This document shows positions 22,080 through 32,220 of a stretch of DNA of 64,000 nucleotides, one piece after another (position 1 is the first letter of the stretch; each line of letters starts with the position of its first letter). The notes beneath the pieces were generated by a model that was given only the letters and a program-made list of their open reading frames with translations, was not told where the DNA came from and ran no database searches. The stretch spans positions 48,173,719 through 48,237,718 of the forward strand of contig CM046001.1 in NCBI GenBank assembly GCA_025175895.1, in the 5' to 3' direction. The DNA comes from Wurfbainia villosa (taxonomy: Eukaryota; Streptophyta; Magnoliopsida; Zingiberales; Zingiberaceae). The translations under genes and the position numbers were made by a program.

Positions 22080-23587
22080 CTTAGGGCCCATGCCTGGACT
22101 TGTTTTCTATTATGGTTCATGATTGGCATGTATGATTTAGTAGTCGTATTTGACCTAAATCCTAGTCTGACCTTGTTGTACACAGCCCTTTGCGATCCAA
22201 GTAATAGGTCAAGTACCTTGGATCCCAAAGTGAATATTTCCAATGTTTGCCTAAGATCTTTGACTTATCCTTTCAAGAGTGATTTCTCAACTTCGAGTTT
22301 TTCAACACGAGTTTAGTCCTCCTCTTGAACTTGACTAGTCGAAGAGGTTGGGGAGACCTTGTGTTTAAGGAGGTTAACCCCCTCAACTAAGGTCTTGACC
22401 TTGGACTCGGACTTAGCTAACTTTCTAGTTAAGAACTTAATTGCACCATATAACGTATTGATTAGAGAGTGACTCACCTTGAGTGAACCTTTTGAACCGG
22501 ATATGGATCCGTGGCTTGTCTTGAATTGAAGTTCGTCTTTAGATTCGGAGTCGGACTCTTCCTCGGGTTCGGATTCTTCCTCGGGTTCGGTCGGCTTAGC
22601 CATGAAGACGAGATTGTTGAGCTCGTCTTCCTCCTCCGACAATTCTTCTCACGTAGCGTTGAGTGCTTTCTTGGGCTTTGGTGCCTTATTCTTGAGTTTT
22701 GGACACTCCGACTTGATGTGTCCCAACCTATTACACTCATAGAGTCTATAGTTGGAAATTGATTTGGATTTACCTTCTTTGGATTGGTTGATGGGTCATT
22801 TTTAGCTTTTGATCATCTTTCGAACTAGATTCACTAGTTCGGTCTCCATCTCATCATCTATCTCCGACTCATACTCGTCTTCTTCCTCCGAAGGTGGTTT
22901 GCTTTTGGGCTTCTTCTTCAATCCTGCAAATTAGACAATACTTTTATCGGCGGGGGCCGAATTAGACTATTCATGAAGTTCAAATTCAGAAAACATTTCA
23001 TCTAGTCTAATCTTAGAAAGGTCCTTAGAGACCTTGTAAGCATAAACCATGGATGCCCACAAGGTAGTCCTAGGGAAAGCATTAAGTGCGTACCTTATCA
23101 AGTCCCGATTTTCGGCCTTTTGTCCGATCGAATGTAGATTGTTTACTATATCTTGGATCCGTGCATGTGATTGGGTTGTGGTCTCATGTTCCTGCATCTT
23201 AAGATTGTACAATTTATTAAATAGTAGGTCCCTTTTACATACCTTAGTGTCGTTGGTTCCTTCGTGTAGCTCGACGAGCTTGTTCCATAGGTCCTTTACA
23301 CTGATGAAGGGGCCGACACAGTTGAGCTCTTCTTTGGACAAACCACATTGCAGTATTTGTGTAGACTTGGCATCGGCTTCCACTTGGCGTCTCATGGCAT
23401 TTGTCCATTGATCGCAATCCAATGATTCACCAACTTCATTAGTAGGAAGCGTGAACCTGGTTTGGATTACGATCCACATCTCTACTTGGGTTTTTAAATA
23501 GCACTCCATACGACCCTTCCAGTAATAGAAGTCATCTCCATTGTAAAACGGATGTTGGACGGTGCTAAACCCTTCGAGATGGGCCAT
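22080..23587 (-). pseudogene. Copia-2 gag
   Basis: The ATG at 23587 opens MAHLEGFSTVQHPF, and the frame is open to 22967 (206 codons). It contains the UBN2-type core (YYWKGRMECYLKTQVEMW, LWNKLVELHEG, LLFNKLYNLKMQEHE, FPRTTLWASM). After a frame break comes the knuckle at about 22680-22745, where the first Cys is replaced by Leu (LYECNRLGHIKSEC). Then come an acidic Glu-rich segment (22642-22500) and a coiled coil (LTRKLAKSESKVKTLVEGVNLL). The C-terminal part degrades below 22313. It keeps the Trp codon that is a stop in Copia-1. Confidence 0.85.
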
Positions 23588-23772
23588 TTAGAAGAAAAGA
23601 AAAAACCTCGCAAACACAAAAACAAAAGAAAGTACCAAGACTCTTGTCTTGGATTAGTAGTGCGGGAGATAGGAATTTAATGAAATGAAAAATGCTACGA
23701 ATTGAAAAACGAATACGAAAATAAACTTAATCAAGATGCTAGATTGGTGGTTACACCAAATCGTAGCGCCCC

Positions 23773-23785
23773 CGCTCTGATAACA
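23773..23785 (-). other. Copia-2 primer binding site, mutated
   Basis: The plus strand reads CGCTCTGATAACA instead of GGCTCTGATACCA: two changes in 13 bases. Its place two bases before the LTR start at 23788 is retained. Confidence 0.8.
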
Positions 23786-23787
23786 AT

Positions 23788-24947
23788 TGTTGGATCGTAA
23801 AAGCGCACTAGAGGGGGGTGAATAACGCACGAGAAACTTTTTGTCCATTCGATTAAAACACAAGTGTAAGAGTAAAATGCACAGCAGAAAGTAAATGGAC
23901 ACGACTTTGTTTTACTTGGTTCACAGCCTATCGGCTGCTAATCCAAGGCCCTAGCGGTCTGAGACCACGTATGGAGGGTAAATCACTAAAATGTCTCCTC
24001 GTTGGAGGTAGGAGACAACGATTACAAAATCACGAAAACACTCGAGGTAGAGAGACAAACCCCCTCTCCTCGATACGATAAAAGCTCGATAAAAAGAAGT
24101 TTACAACAATTAGAAATGAGAAGTAATATAAACTAATACTGATGAATTGAAGAGTGGAGGTCGAGCTTGTGTCGTCGGTGTTTTTGCAGTGCTTTGGTGT
24201 CATATGATCATCGTAGAGTAGCGGCGTTGCAGAGGCTTTTTGAGAGCTTGAATGATGAACTAAAGGGGTGAAACCCCCCTTATTTTATAGCCTTCTAACC
24301 CCTTAGATGTTGAGCTCAAGTTTTATCACCAAAGGCCACCTCACCCTAAGATAAGGGGATGAAGTTTGACTCTCCTCGAAGCTGGAATTCAAACAGTAGT
24401 TGAACTGATGCCCCAGCAGTTGAACTAATGCCCCAACAGTTGAACTGATTCCCCAATGGTTGAAATGATGCCCCAACAGTTGAACTGATTCCCCAGCAGT
24501 TGAATTGATGCCCAGGGTTTTCGACTGTAATAAAAAGTTAGTACGAAAATGCAAGTAATACAAGTGAATTTGACGGCCACTTACCATCCGATCTTGACCT
24601 AGACCATCCATGGGAAGTCTTAGTCGGATCATTGCCTAAGGACATCCCCATATGGAGGACTTAACCTTGCATTCACTCACACAAACGAGCTTACCTTAGG
24701 TCCTTGTGACTTATAGCTTTGCTTTAGGTCTCCACTTGGGTTCTTCGGCTCCCTCCGAAGTCCTCTTAGTGTCGCTCGACCACCATGGTTTCTCAACACG
24801 AGATTCTCAGGGTATCACCGACCTTCAGCTTAGCTTAACATTCCTACACACTTGGTTCAGCTCGTCAGACAACAATATGACCTTAGCTTTGGGGCTTTGC
24901 CATAATCAAAACTTAGGTTCGATTATCTGGTGTCTACTGCACCAACA
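23788..24947 (-). repeat. Copia-2 5' LTR
   Basis: An LTR of 1,160 bp, from TGTTGGATCG to CACCAACA. The CTAGAGGGGGGTGAATAAC motif is near 23809, a TATA-like TTTTATAG (reverse CTATAAAA) at 24283-24290, and a 20-bp tandem repeat at 24395-24514. The terminal 100 bp (CATAATCAAAACTTAGGTTC onward) match the other Copia LTRs here. Confidence 0.8.
24395..24514. repeat. 20-bp tandem repeat, six units
   Basis: Units of the type AACAGTTGAACTGATGCCCC recur with an exact 20-bp period. Each carries CAGTT..AACTG arms, a variant of the CAGTC/GACTG palindrome in neighbouring LTRs. Confidence 0.95.
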
Positions 24948-25037
24948 CAATCTCCCCAAAACATTGTCAAACATCAAAACACTACTCGAGTCCAACTCGA
25001 TTCTGGTTAATCGTGACTTGGGTCGATTGGACCAACA
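24948..25037 (-). repeat. 90-bp LTR-end remnant
   Basis: This short stretch ends GGACCAACA and contains CATCAAAACACTACTCGAG. It matches the last part of the TRG-B and TRG-C LTRs (ATCATCAAAATATTGCTCAAG). It separates Copia-2 from the Gypsy and is probably what is left of an LTR that Copia-2 hit or recombined with. Confidence 0.5.
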
Positions 25038-25141
25038 ATACTAATGCCCTAGTAGTTAGGGTTTCATTAGCGAATTATGAGGTGGCTCGGGTCCTGGTGG
25101 ACTCGGGAAGTTCAATTAATATTCTCTTTAAGGACTCCTTC
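25038..25141 (+). pseudogene. Tat Gypsy protease, N-terminal piece
   Basis: Reads ALVVRVSLANYEVARVLVDSGSSINILFKDSF. DSG is the aspartic protease site, flanked by the hydrophobic strand usual in plant Gypsy Gag-Pol. The frame continues across solo LTR S1 into 31829. Its upstream gag is lost beyond the Copia-2 boundary. Confidence 0.85.
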
Positions 25142-25896
25142 TATTGGTGTAGGGGCACCAGATAATCGAACCTAGGTTTTGATCATGGCAAAGGCTCAAA
25201 GTTAAGGTGTTATCTTTATCTCATAAGCTACTGTTAAGTGTGCAGAAGTGTTTAAGCTGAGCTGGAGGTGAGCAACACCTGGAGAATCTCGAGTCGAGAA
25301 ACCATGGTGGTTGAGCGACACCGGGAGAACTTTGGATGGAGTCGAAGAACCCAGGTGAAGACTGGAAGCTAAGCGACAAGTTGCAAAGGACCAGAGGTAA
25401 GCATGAGTGTGAGTAATGGTGAGGTTGGGACTTCTGTACGGGGATGACTTTAGGCGGCGATCTGACTAAGACTTCTAGTGGAAGGTCTAGGTTGAGATTG
25501 GACAGTAAGTAGCCGTCAAATTTATTATTACTTGTGTTTTCGTGCTAACTCTTTCTTGAAGTTGAGAAAATGATACAACAATCGACTAATGGCCATTGGC
25601 AGTCGATTGATACCAGCATCAGTTGACTGCTGAGGGTGATCAGTCGACTGCTATTCAAACTGGCCAACTCGATGAAAGTCAAGATAAGCTCCTCTTATCT
25701 TGGGGAGATAAGGAGCTTTGACTCAGATCTGGATCTCAACGAGCTAGGGTTTGGAGGGCTATAAAAGAAGGGGGGTTTCACCCCTTTGGATCATCTCAAT
25801 TGCTCTCCAAGTGCTCCCACAACGCCTCACGCCAAACATCGCCGCAACGCCATTTATTTAGCCAAGATTTGAAGTTCCTTTTTCGTCGGTATCTTT

Positions 25897-27142
25897 TGTT
25901 AGGGCAATCAAGCTGTGATATGGTTTTGATGTGTGTGGCAAAGGGTTTAAGTTAGGATGATTGGATTTGATATATGTGTTGAAGTCTTGTAGGACTTAGT
26001 AATTCACACATGGAGCTTTGGCAAATGTCACCACTCACAACCTCATGCTTGAGTCGGCGAAGGAGCATTGCAGAGCCGTGCACTTGATGCATCCGAGGGA
26101 CCGTCGAACGAGATGACTTGAAGCGAAGCCAAGGAAGCAGACTTCGAGGGCAAGAGACACAAAGGAGCATTGCAGAACCATGCGCTTGATGCTCCCGAGG
26201 GATGTGGCTGCGAACGAAGAGAGCTTCGGTGAGGGACTTCAAGTGAGATGAGAGAATGAGTGAATTGTAAGTAGCTCATTAGGTGAACTTGGCCGAATGG
26301 CTAAGTGTCGGAGGCTCGACCGCAAGGGTTAAGGTTTACCCGACCGCTGGAAGCTCAAACGGATGTAAGATTTGAGTTTTACCCGACACCAGTCGACTTG
26401 CATGATATGACAGTCGACTGCTCCAAGTCGAAGGCACTCGACTGGTGTTCGACTGGAATCGTTCTGATCGACCAGTCGACTGCCAAGGGGAGCAGTCGAT
26501 TGGCATCGAGGGTTTCAGCCACAAAATGCTTCGTAGTCGACTAGACAGTCGACTACGAAGGCATCAGTCGACTGATGAAGACCATCAGTCGACTAATAGG
26601 GTTACCATTGGACGGTGATCACGACATTCATAAGCCCTTGGAGTCGGTTGTTAGAGGGGCAGTCGACTGATGACATGCATCAGTCGACTGACACCTGACC
26701 AATGGGAAGAACTCCCCTTTCTCTATAAAGAGAAGGGGTGAGGGCCTTTGGGAGCCTAATGCTTTTACTCATACCATCTCCCAAAGTGCCCTAAACATTT
26801 TCCACTCTTCTACTTGTGCTAATCTTCATTCTATTGTAAGAAGAGTGAATTCTTGTAAGATAGGTTACCTCCACCTAGCTTGGTGCAAAGGAGAGATCTA
26901 GTGGATAGATTGAGGAGTGATTCACCTTGGATGAATTGGGTCGTGGATTAGTGGTGAGGCCGTGAACCATGTTACATCTTCTTGTTACCGAATTGCTCTT
27001 TACTTTGTTTTGTCTTAATTGTCTTAACTTTATTTCCATTGTGCTATCCTTTGATTGTAGACGATTAAGCAAGCGATAGATTTCCACCATACGACGATAA
27101 AGGCTATTCACCCCCCTCTAGCCGGCCAACATCATTCCTACA
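25897..27142 (+). repeat. TRG-A 5' LTR
   Basis: 1,246 bp, TGTTAGGGCA to ATTCCTACA. CAGTCGACTG palindromes cluster at 26390-26700. TATA candidate CTATAAAG at 26723-26730. The CCCCCCTCTAGC motif lies near the 3' end (27113-27124). Confidence 0.9.
26723..26730 (+). promoter_or_regulatory. TATA box candidate, TRG-A 5' LTR
   Basis: CTATAAAG, preceded by CTTTCT and followed by AGAAGGGG. The same block is present in the 3' LTR (31053-31060) and in both TRG-H LTRs, so it is conserved within the family. Confidence 0.6.
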
Positions 27143-27144
27143 AG

Positions 27145-27157
27145 TGGTATCAGAGCC
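27145..27157 (+). other. TRG-A primer binding site
   Basis: TGGTATCAGAGCC, a perfect 13-base match to the initiator tRNA-Met site, two bases after the LTR. Confidence 0.95.
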
Positions 27158-27205
27158 AACGTAGCTTGTCGAGGACTAATCGCCACAACAAGCACTACAT
27201 CAAGG

Positions 27206-28896
27206 ATGACCGACTCTAATATTCATCCGCCGAAGTTTGAAGGGGAATTTGCATGGTGGAAGTAACGCATGGAGGTATTGTTCAAAACTATTTTTGAAAT
27301 TCTATTAATAATGGAAAATAGGTTCGAGATACCTAGGGATGAAGAAGGGAAGCCAATCGAGAAGTCTAGATGGACTAAAAGGCAAAGGGAGGAGTACTTG
27401 GAGTAAATGTAGGAACCGGATAGGGAAATGTGCAAGCGCCAAGGAAATGTGGGAGAAGCTTAATAAACTCCATGAAGGCACTTCCGAGGCCAAGCTTGCA
27501 AGGAGAGACCTCCTCCGCTCCCAACTAACAAATATCAAACTTGAAAAGGGAGAAAAGGTAACCTCCTTACACTCTAGGTTTAAAGAAATTTTAATTGGGC
27601 TAACAAGTTTAGGAGAAAGACTTTCGAACCGAGATATGCTCATGAAAGCAATCGATACTTTTCCCAGGTCATCGAAATGGAGCTCAATGGTGGACTCCTT
27701 CTACATGTCGAAGAACCTAGAAGTGAGCACCTTGGAGGAGTTCTTCTCAACCATGGAGCTCCATGAAACAAGGCTTGAAGGAATAAATGAAGAATCAAGT
27801 ATCAAGCCATCAAGAGGAGTGACACTATTAGCCAACAAAGGGAAGAAAAAGATGGAGACTCCCTTCCTCCTCCGATGAAGCATTCTCCTCCTCCTCCATG
27901 GATAGCACGGAAGAAGCATACATGGTAAGGAAGGTAAGACGTGCTTTGAAAAAATTTAGATTTAATAAATCTAATGATAGGAGAAGAAGACCAAGGGGAA
28001 AGATAATTTTCTATAATTGCCAAGGAGAGGGACACATAAGGGATAATTGTCCCCTCTTGAACAAGAGGAAAAAAGAGAATAAAAAGAAAGAAGAAAAGAA
28101 GAAGAAGGGGAGCAAGAAGAAAAAGGAAGAAGAGAAGAAGGCCAAGGAAAAGGGGAAGGCCAAGGCACTAAAAGCAAGAACTTGGGATGACCCTTCCTCC
28201 TCATCATCATCATCGGAGGAAGAAAATGCCTTTGTCACAAATTTGGCACTAATGGCATTTGATGACCTAGACACCTCCTCCTCCGAGCAAGAAGAAAGAA
28301 GCACAAGTGAAGAGAGCTCTAGTGAAGGGGGAGGCTCATCATCATCCTTCTTATTCGAAGAAGAAGACATGGAGACTATGGTAACGAATCTCTCACCCAA
28401 TAAAATAGTTTCCATGATTTCTAGCCTTACTAAGGATTTATTTAGGGCTAAGAAAAAGAACAAGTGCATGCTTGATCAAATTAAGGATCTAGAAAATAAA
28501 CTAGAAAAAGCATGCTTAAATATTAATGATAGTATTTCTTCTAGTCATGATGATGCATGCTCACATGATAACTATATGCCATTTGATGTAAATGATGCAT
28601 GCATTGAAGAAAATAGGGCTTTAAGTGAAAAGCTAGACCATTTGAAAAAAGCCCTAGAAAAATTCACCATTGGCTCCAACACCCTAAACATGATCATAGG
28701 GAGCCAAAGGGAAAGCTTCAAAAGGAAAGGCCTAGGATATAAGGGAAAAACTAATGAAAAGGCCTATAAATATTTGATTGCTAGAGTTCAAAGCAAAAAT
28801 AAGACAATAGCTAGAAAATGGATCCCTAAGGAATATTTAGTGAACCCCATAGGAAAGAATTTGTTTTGGGTTCCTAAATCCATCCTTAAGGGTTAG
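27206..28896 (+). pseudogene. TRG-A gag, broken
   Basis: The ATG at 27206 matches the TRG-H start (IHPPKFEGEFAWWK). An in-frame TAA comes after WWK at about 27264. There is a short deletion near 27400-27420 relative to TRG-H, and a frame break at about 27878. The middle frame (27339-27878) keeps the capsid core (WEKLNKLHEGTSEAKLARRDLLRSQL). The last frame (27898-28896, 332 codons) keeps a zinc knuckle with the first Cys replaced by Tyr context (IFYNCQGEGHIRDNC), a Lys/Glu-rich stretch, a Ser-rich acidic stretch, a coiled coil and the terminal signature WIPKEYLVNPIGKNLFWVPK. It would have formed the Gag shell; it is not functional as it stands. Confidence 0.85.
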
Positions 28897-30237
28897 AAAA
28901 ACCCTAGGATAGTCGACCATATGGATTTCACCTATATCTTATTATTTGGTTGACTTAGGATGGGGGGACTAAGTTTTTGAAATAGTGTTGGGTGATGATA
29001 ATGCAGCCTTAAATAGTTTAAATCATGCTCAACACTTAGTGTTATATATATTGATACTCATGACCTATAAATTTTTAGCATAGTGTTGGGTGATGATAAT
29101 GTGCCCATAAATTGTTAATAATGCTTAAATCATGATAGTTAATGAAATTGTTATATATGGTTGCAATCATGATTTATGATCTTGACATTTAATATATATT
29201 CATGGGCAATAGGGTTTAAATCATGCTTTTGGTAATACTTGAATTTTTATCATGACTTTATACCTAATGCATGATTACAAATTGATAGATACATTAGTTT
29301 CATGATCATAATGTGAAATCAATGCATATATGTCTTTATGATAATGTAGTATGTTAGGATGATACTTAACCTTGTGTAAAATTGCATGAAATTAATGGTT
29401 AAGTATATACAAATAACTTTAGGAACATCTCACACTCACTATAGGCTACCTTGATTGAAAACATAGCATGAGTGAGATGATAGGATGATACAAATGGTTC
29501 ACTAATGCCTATGACATTTAGATGATCATTTAAAGTATCAAAAGAGTAATAATAGACCAATCATGGGGAATGCTTATGTTTAATTCATAGACATATTGCT
29601 CAAAGATCATGGTTGGATATTTCAAATGTTTTAAAAACCATTTCTTGTTTCATAAACTGAATTTTCATGTTTTGAAAAGCTTCAAGGCAAAACTAGGTTT
29701 TAAAATTGATACAAACTTATTTTCCAACCTTTGAGATTTTGCCTAATTTTCAAAAATATAATGATTTTTCATGGAAAACTATTTTTCATTGATAAAGGAA
29801 CTTACAAGAAATGTGTTCCCCAAATTTCATGATTTTTAGAATTTTATAGAATTTTTTATGCATTTCTAAAATTCAACCCAAAAATTAAAAAAATCTTAAA
29901 ATCAGTGTGCCAGTCGACTGGTAGTCTGAACCAGTCGACTGATCGACTAAAAACATGCCTAGTAACCTTCTTTTATCATATTTTAAGGCATGTTTTGGTG
30001 ATTTTTGTTTCCTAGACTTGATGCCATGTTTGAATAACTTAGTTTAATCTTTTTGATGGTGTCAAAGGGGGAGAAATATGTATGTTTAAGTGAGTTATAT
30101 TAAGGGGGAGAATTATATTTAGGGGAAGTTTCATGTATTAAGGGGGAGAGTTGATAATGAAGTTTATTCACATGCTTTCTTACCTTAATATTTTTTTTAT
30201 CAAATGTTTACCTAACTTAAACGGATTGCAACACATC
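28897..30237 (+). other. TRG-A long untranslated region before the polypurine tract
   Basis: AT-rich, no gene. The words AGTGTTGGGTGATGATAATG occur twice (28984 and 29085). Toward its end, TTAAGGGGGAGAATT-type purine blocks repeat (30101, 30139), matching the 19-bp repeat at the same place in TRG-H. Confidence 0.6.
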
Positions 30238-30251
30238 AAAAAGGGGGAGAT
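30238..30251 (+). other. TRG-A polypurine tract
   Basis: AAAAAGGGGGAGAT, ending exactly at the 3' LTR start (30252). Confidence 0.95.
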
Positions 30252-31472
30252 TGTTAGGGCAATCAACCTGTGATATGGTTTTGATGTGTGTGACAAAGGG
30301 TTTAAGTTAGGATGATTGGATTTGATATGTGCGTTGGAGTCTTGCAGGACTTAGTAATTTGCACATGGAGCTTTGGCAAGTGTCACCACTCACAACCTCG
30401 TGCTTGAGTCGGCGAAGAAGTATTGTAGAGTCGTGCGCTTGATGCATCCGAGGGACTGCCGGATGAGATGACTTAAAGCGAAGCCAAGGAAGCAGACTTT
30501 GAGGGCAAGAGATGCAAAGCAGCATTGCATAGCCGTGCGCTTGATGCTGCCGAGGGACATGGCCGCGAACGAAGAGAGCTTCGGCGAGGGACTTCAAGTG
30601 AGATGAGAGAATGAGTGAATTGTAAGTAGCTCATTAGGTGAACTTGGCCGAATGGCTAAGTGTCAGAGGCTTGACTACAAGGGTTGAGGTTTACCCGACC
30701 ACCGAAAGCTCAAACGGATGTAAGGTTTGAGTTTTACTGACACCGGCCGACCGCATGATATGACAATGATTGCCAAGTCGAAGGCACTCACCGGGCGCTC
30801 GCTCTGGAATCGTTCGCCGACCACCGATTGTTGCCAAGGGGAGCAATGACCGGTGTCGAGGGTTTCGCCAACGAATACTTCGTGACTACCGGGCGAGGCA
30901 TCACGAAGGCATCGATCACCAATTGATAGGGTTACTGTTGAATGGTGATGACGACATTCAGAAGTTGTTGGAGTCGACCGTTAGAGGGGCAGTCGACTGA
31001 TGACATGCATCAGTTGACTAGCGCCTGACCAACGGGAAGAACTTCCCTTTCTCTATAAAGAGAAGGGGTGAGGGCCTTTGGGAGCCTAATGCTTTAACTC
31101 ATACCATCTCCCAAAGTGCCCTAAACATTTTCCACTCTTCTACTTGTGCTAATCTTCATTCTATTGTAAGAAGAGTGAATTCTTGTAAGATAGGTTACCT
31201 CCACCTAGCTTGGTGCAAAGGAGTGATCTAGTGGATAGATTGAGGAGTGATTCACCTTGGACGAATCAGGTCATGGATTAGTGGCGAGGCCGTGAACCAC
31301 GTTACATCTTCTTGTTAGCTAATTGCTCTTTACTTTGTTTTGTCTTAATTGTCTTAACTTTATTTCCGTTGCACTAACCTTTGATTGTAGACGATTAAGC
31401 AAGCGATAGATTTCCACCATACGACGATAAAGGCTATTCACCCCCCTCTTGTTGGCCAACATCGTTCCTACA
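30252..31472 (+). repeat. TRG-A 3' LTR
   Basis: 1,221 bp, same ends as the 5' LTR. Between 30740 and 30990 the CAGTCGACTG words of the 5' LTR are mostly replaced by shorter CGACC, CCGGGCG or GATTG words while the surrounding text is unchanged. Confidence 0.9.
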
Positions 31473-31828
31473 TCTTTTAGTTGTTACTTCATTCTCTCTA
31501 TATTGTATTCGAGCGTTTCTTCTTCGAGCTTTTCATTGTAAAGAGAGGAGGTCGGATTGTGCCTCTACCTCGAGCTTTTTTGTTTATTGTATTTGTTGTC
31601 TCCTACCTCCAACGAGGAGGAGATCTATAGTGAATTACCCTTCGTACGCGGTCTTGGATGCAGGGCCTAGGAGTAGCAACCGTTAGGTTGTGAACGAAGT
31701 AAAAACAAAGTGTCCTTTACTTTTATTCCGCTGCGTTACTTTAGTTTTATCGAAATGAAAAGAAGTTTTCAAGCTCGCTATTCACCCCCCCCCCCCCCCT
31801 TCTAGCTTGATTTCGATCCAACACCTTC

Positions 31829-32220
31829 AACTAGATGCAACTCAGGAATGCCCAGTTGGAGTATATATCAACTTCTTTGTTTGGGTTCGCTGGGCATATG
31901 GTGCACCCTTCTGGGCAAATAACTTTGCCCCTTACTTTGAGAACGAGGCCAAGTCAGAAGACTAATATGACCTCCTTTTTGGTGGTGGATGCTCCTTCTG
32001 CTTATAATGCTATTATGGGTCATCCTTTTTTGTCAGCTTTTCAGGTGGTAACTTCTCCTTATCACTAGAAGATAAAGTTTCCGCTTGGCCAACTCATCGG
32101 GGAAGTCTGAGGTGAACAAAAACTAGCTCGGAGCTACTATGTACAAATGGTGAAGGACGATAAGAAAAAGGCTAGAGTAGAAGACACCAAGGGGAAGGCC
32201 ATTGTCGCTCCAGAAGCATA
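31829..32220 (+). pseudogene. Tat Gypsy protease C-terminal piece and linker
   Basis: Continues the protease after S1: QLRNAQLEYISTSLFGFAGH, then PSAYNAIMGHPFLSAFQ, the usual second conserved strand of plant Gypsy protease. The linker toward reverse transcriptase ends KGKAIVAPEAY at the point where Copia-D inserted. Stops occur at the start (N*M) and after SPYH. The next part of the linker is missing at 53806. Confidence 0.8.

Larger units (their letters stand above)
18737..24947 (-). mobile_element. Copia-2: Ty1/copia retrotransposon lacking its 3' end
   Basis: A minus-strand element of the same broad family as Copia-1. In sense order it has the 5' LTR 24947-23788, a mutated primer site, gag, protease, integrase, reverse transcriptase and part of RNase H. 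It stops at 18737 (CSRKL), well short of the RNase H end, and has no 3' LTR. The 5-mer next to the LTR is CAATC (24948-24952). It then meets a 90-bp LTR-end remnant and the Gypsy. Confidence 0.85.
25897..31472 (+). mobile_element. TRG-A: complete gag-only LTR retrotransposon
   Basis: LTRs 25897-27142 and 30252-31472, target duplication TCTTT (25892-25896, 31473-31477), primer site 27145-27157 and polypurine tract 30238-30251. The interior (3.1 kb) has one gag-like gene, broken, and about 1.3 kb of non-coding DNA. No pol remnant. It is the same family as TRG-H, in the opposite orientation. It inserted into solo LTR S1, so it is younger than S1. Confidence 0.95.
25142..31823 (+). mobile_element. 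Solo LTR S1, interrupted by TRG-A
   Basis: A plus-oriented LTR of the Copia-1/2 type, starting TATTGGTGTAGG and ending CGATCCAACA, with a perfect CCTTC duplication (25137-25141, 31824-31828). No internal region or second LTR exists, so it is a solo LTR left by LTR-LTR recombination. TRG-A split it at 25896/31478. Near its right end is a run of 15 C (31784-31798), the reverse of the G-run motif in other LTRs. The 5' terminus is TA instead of TG. Confidence 0.85.

Noticed and set aside
24395..24514. Regular repeats that might be taken for a CRISPR array (also 5220-5383 and 52779-52967)
   Set aside because: Units are directly adjacent with no unique spacers, they lie in plant LTRs, and no cas-like gene is present.
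27971..28469. Two minus-strand frames opposite the TRG-A gag (80 and 152 codons), rich in Ser and Phe
   Set aside because: They are antisense shadows of the Lys/Glu- and Ser-rich parts of gag; the equivalents opposite TRG-H gag (57594-58222) behave the same way.
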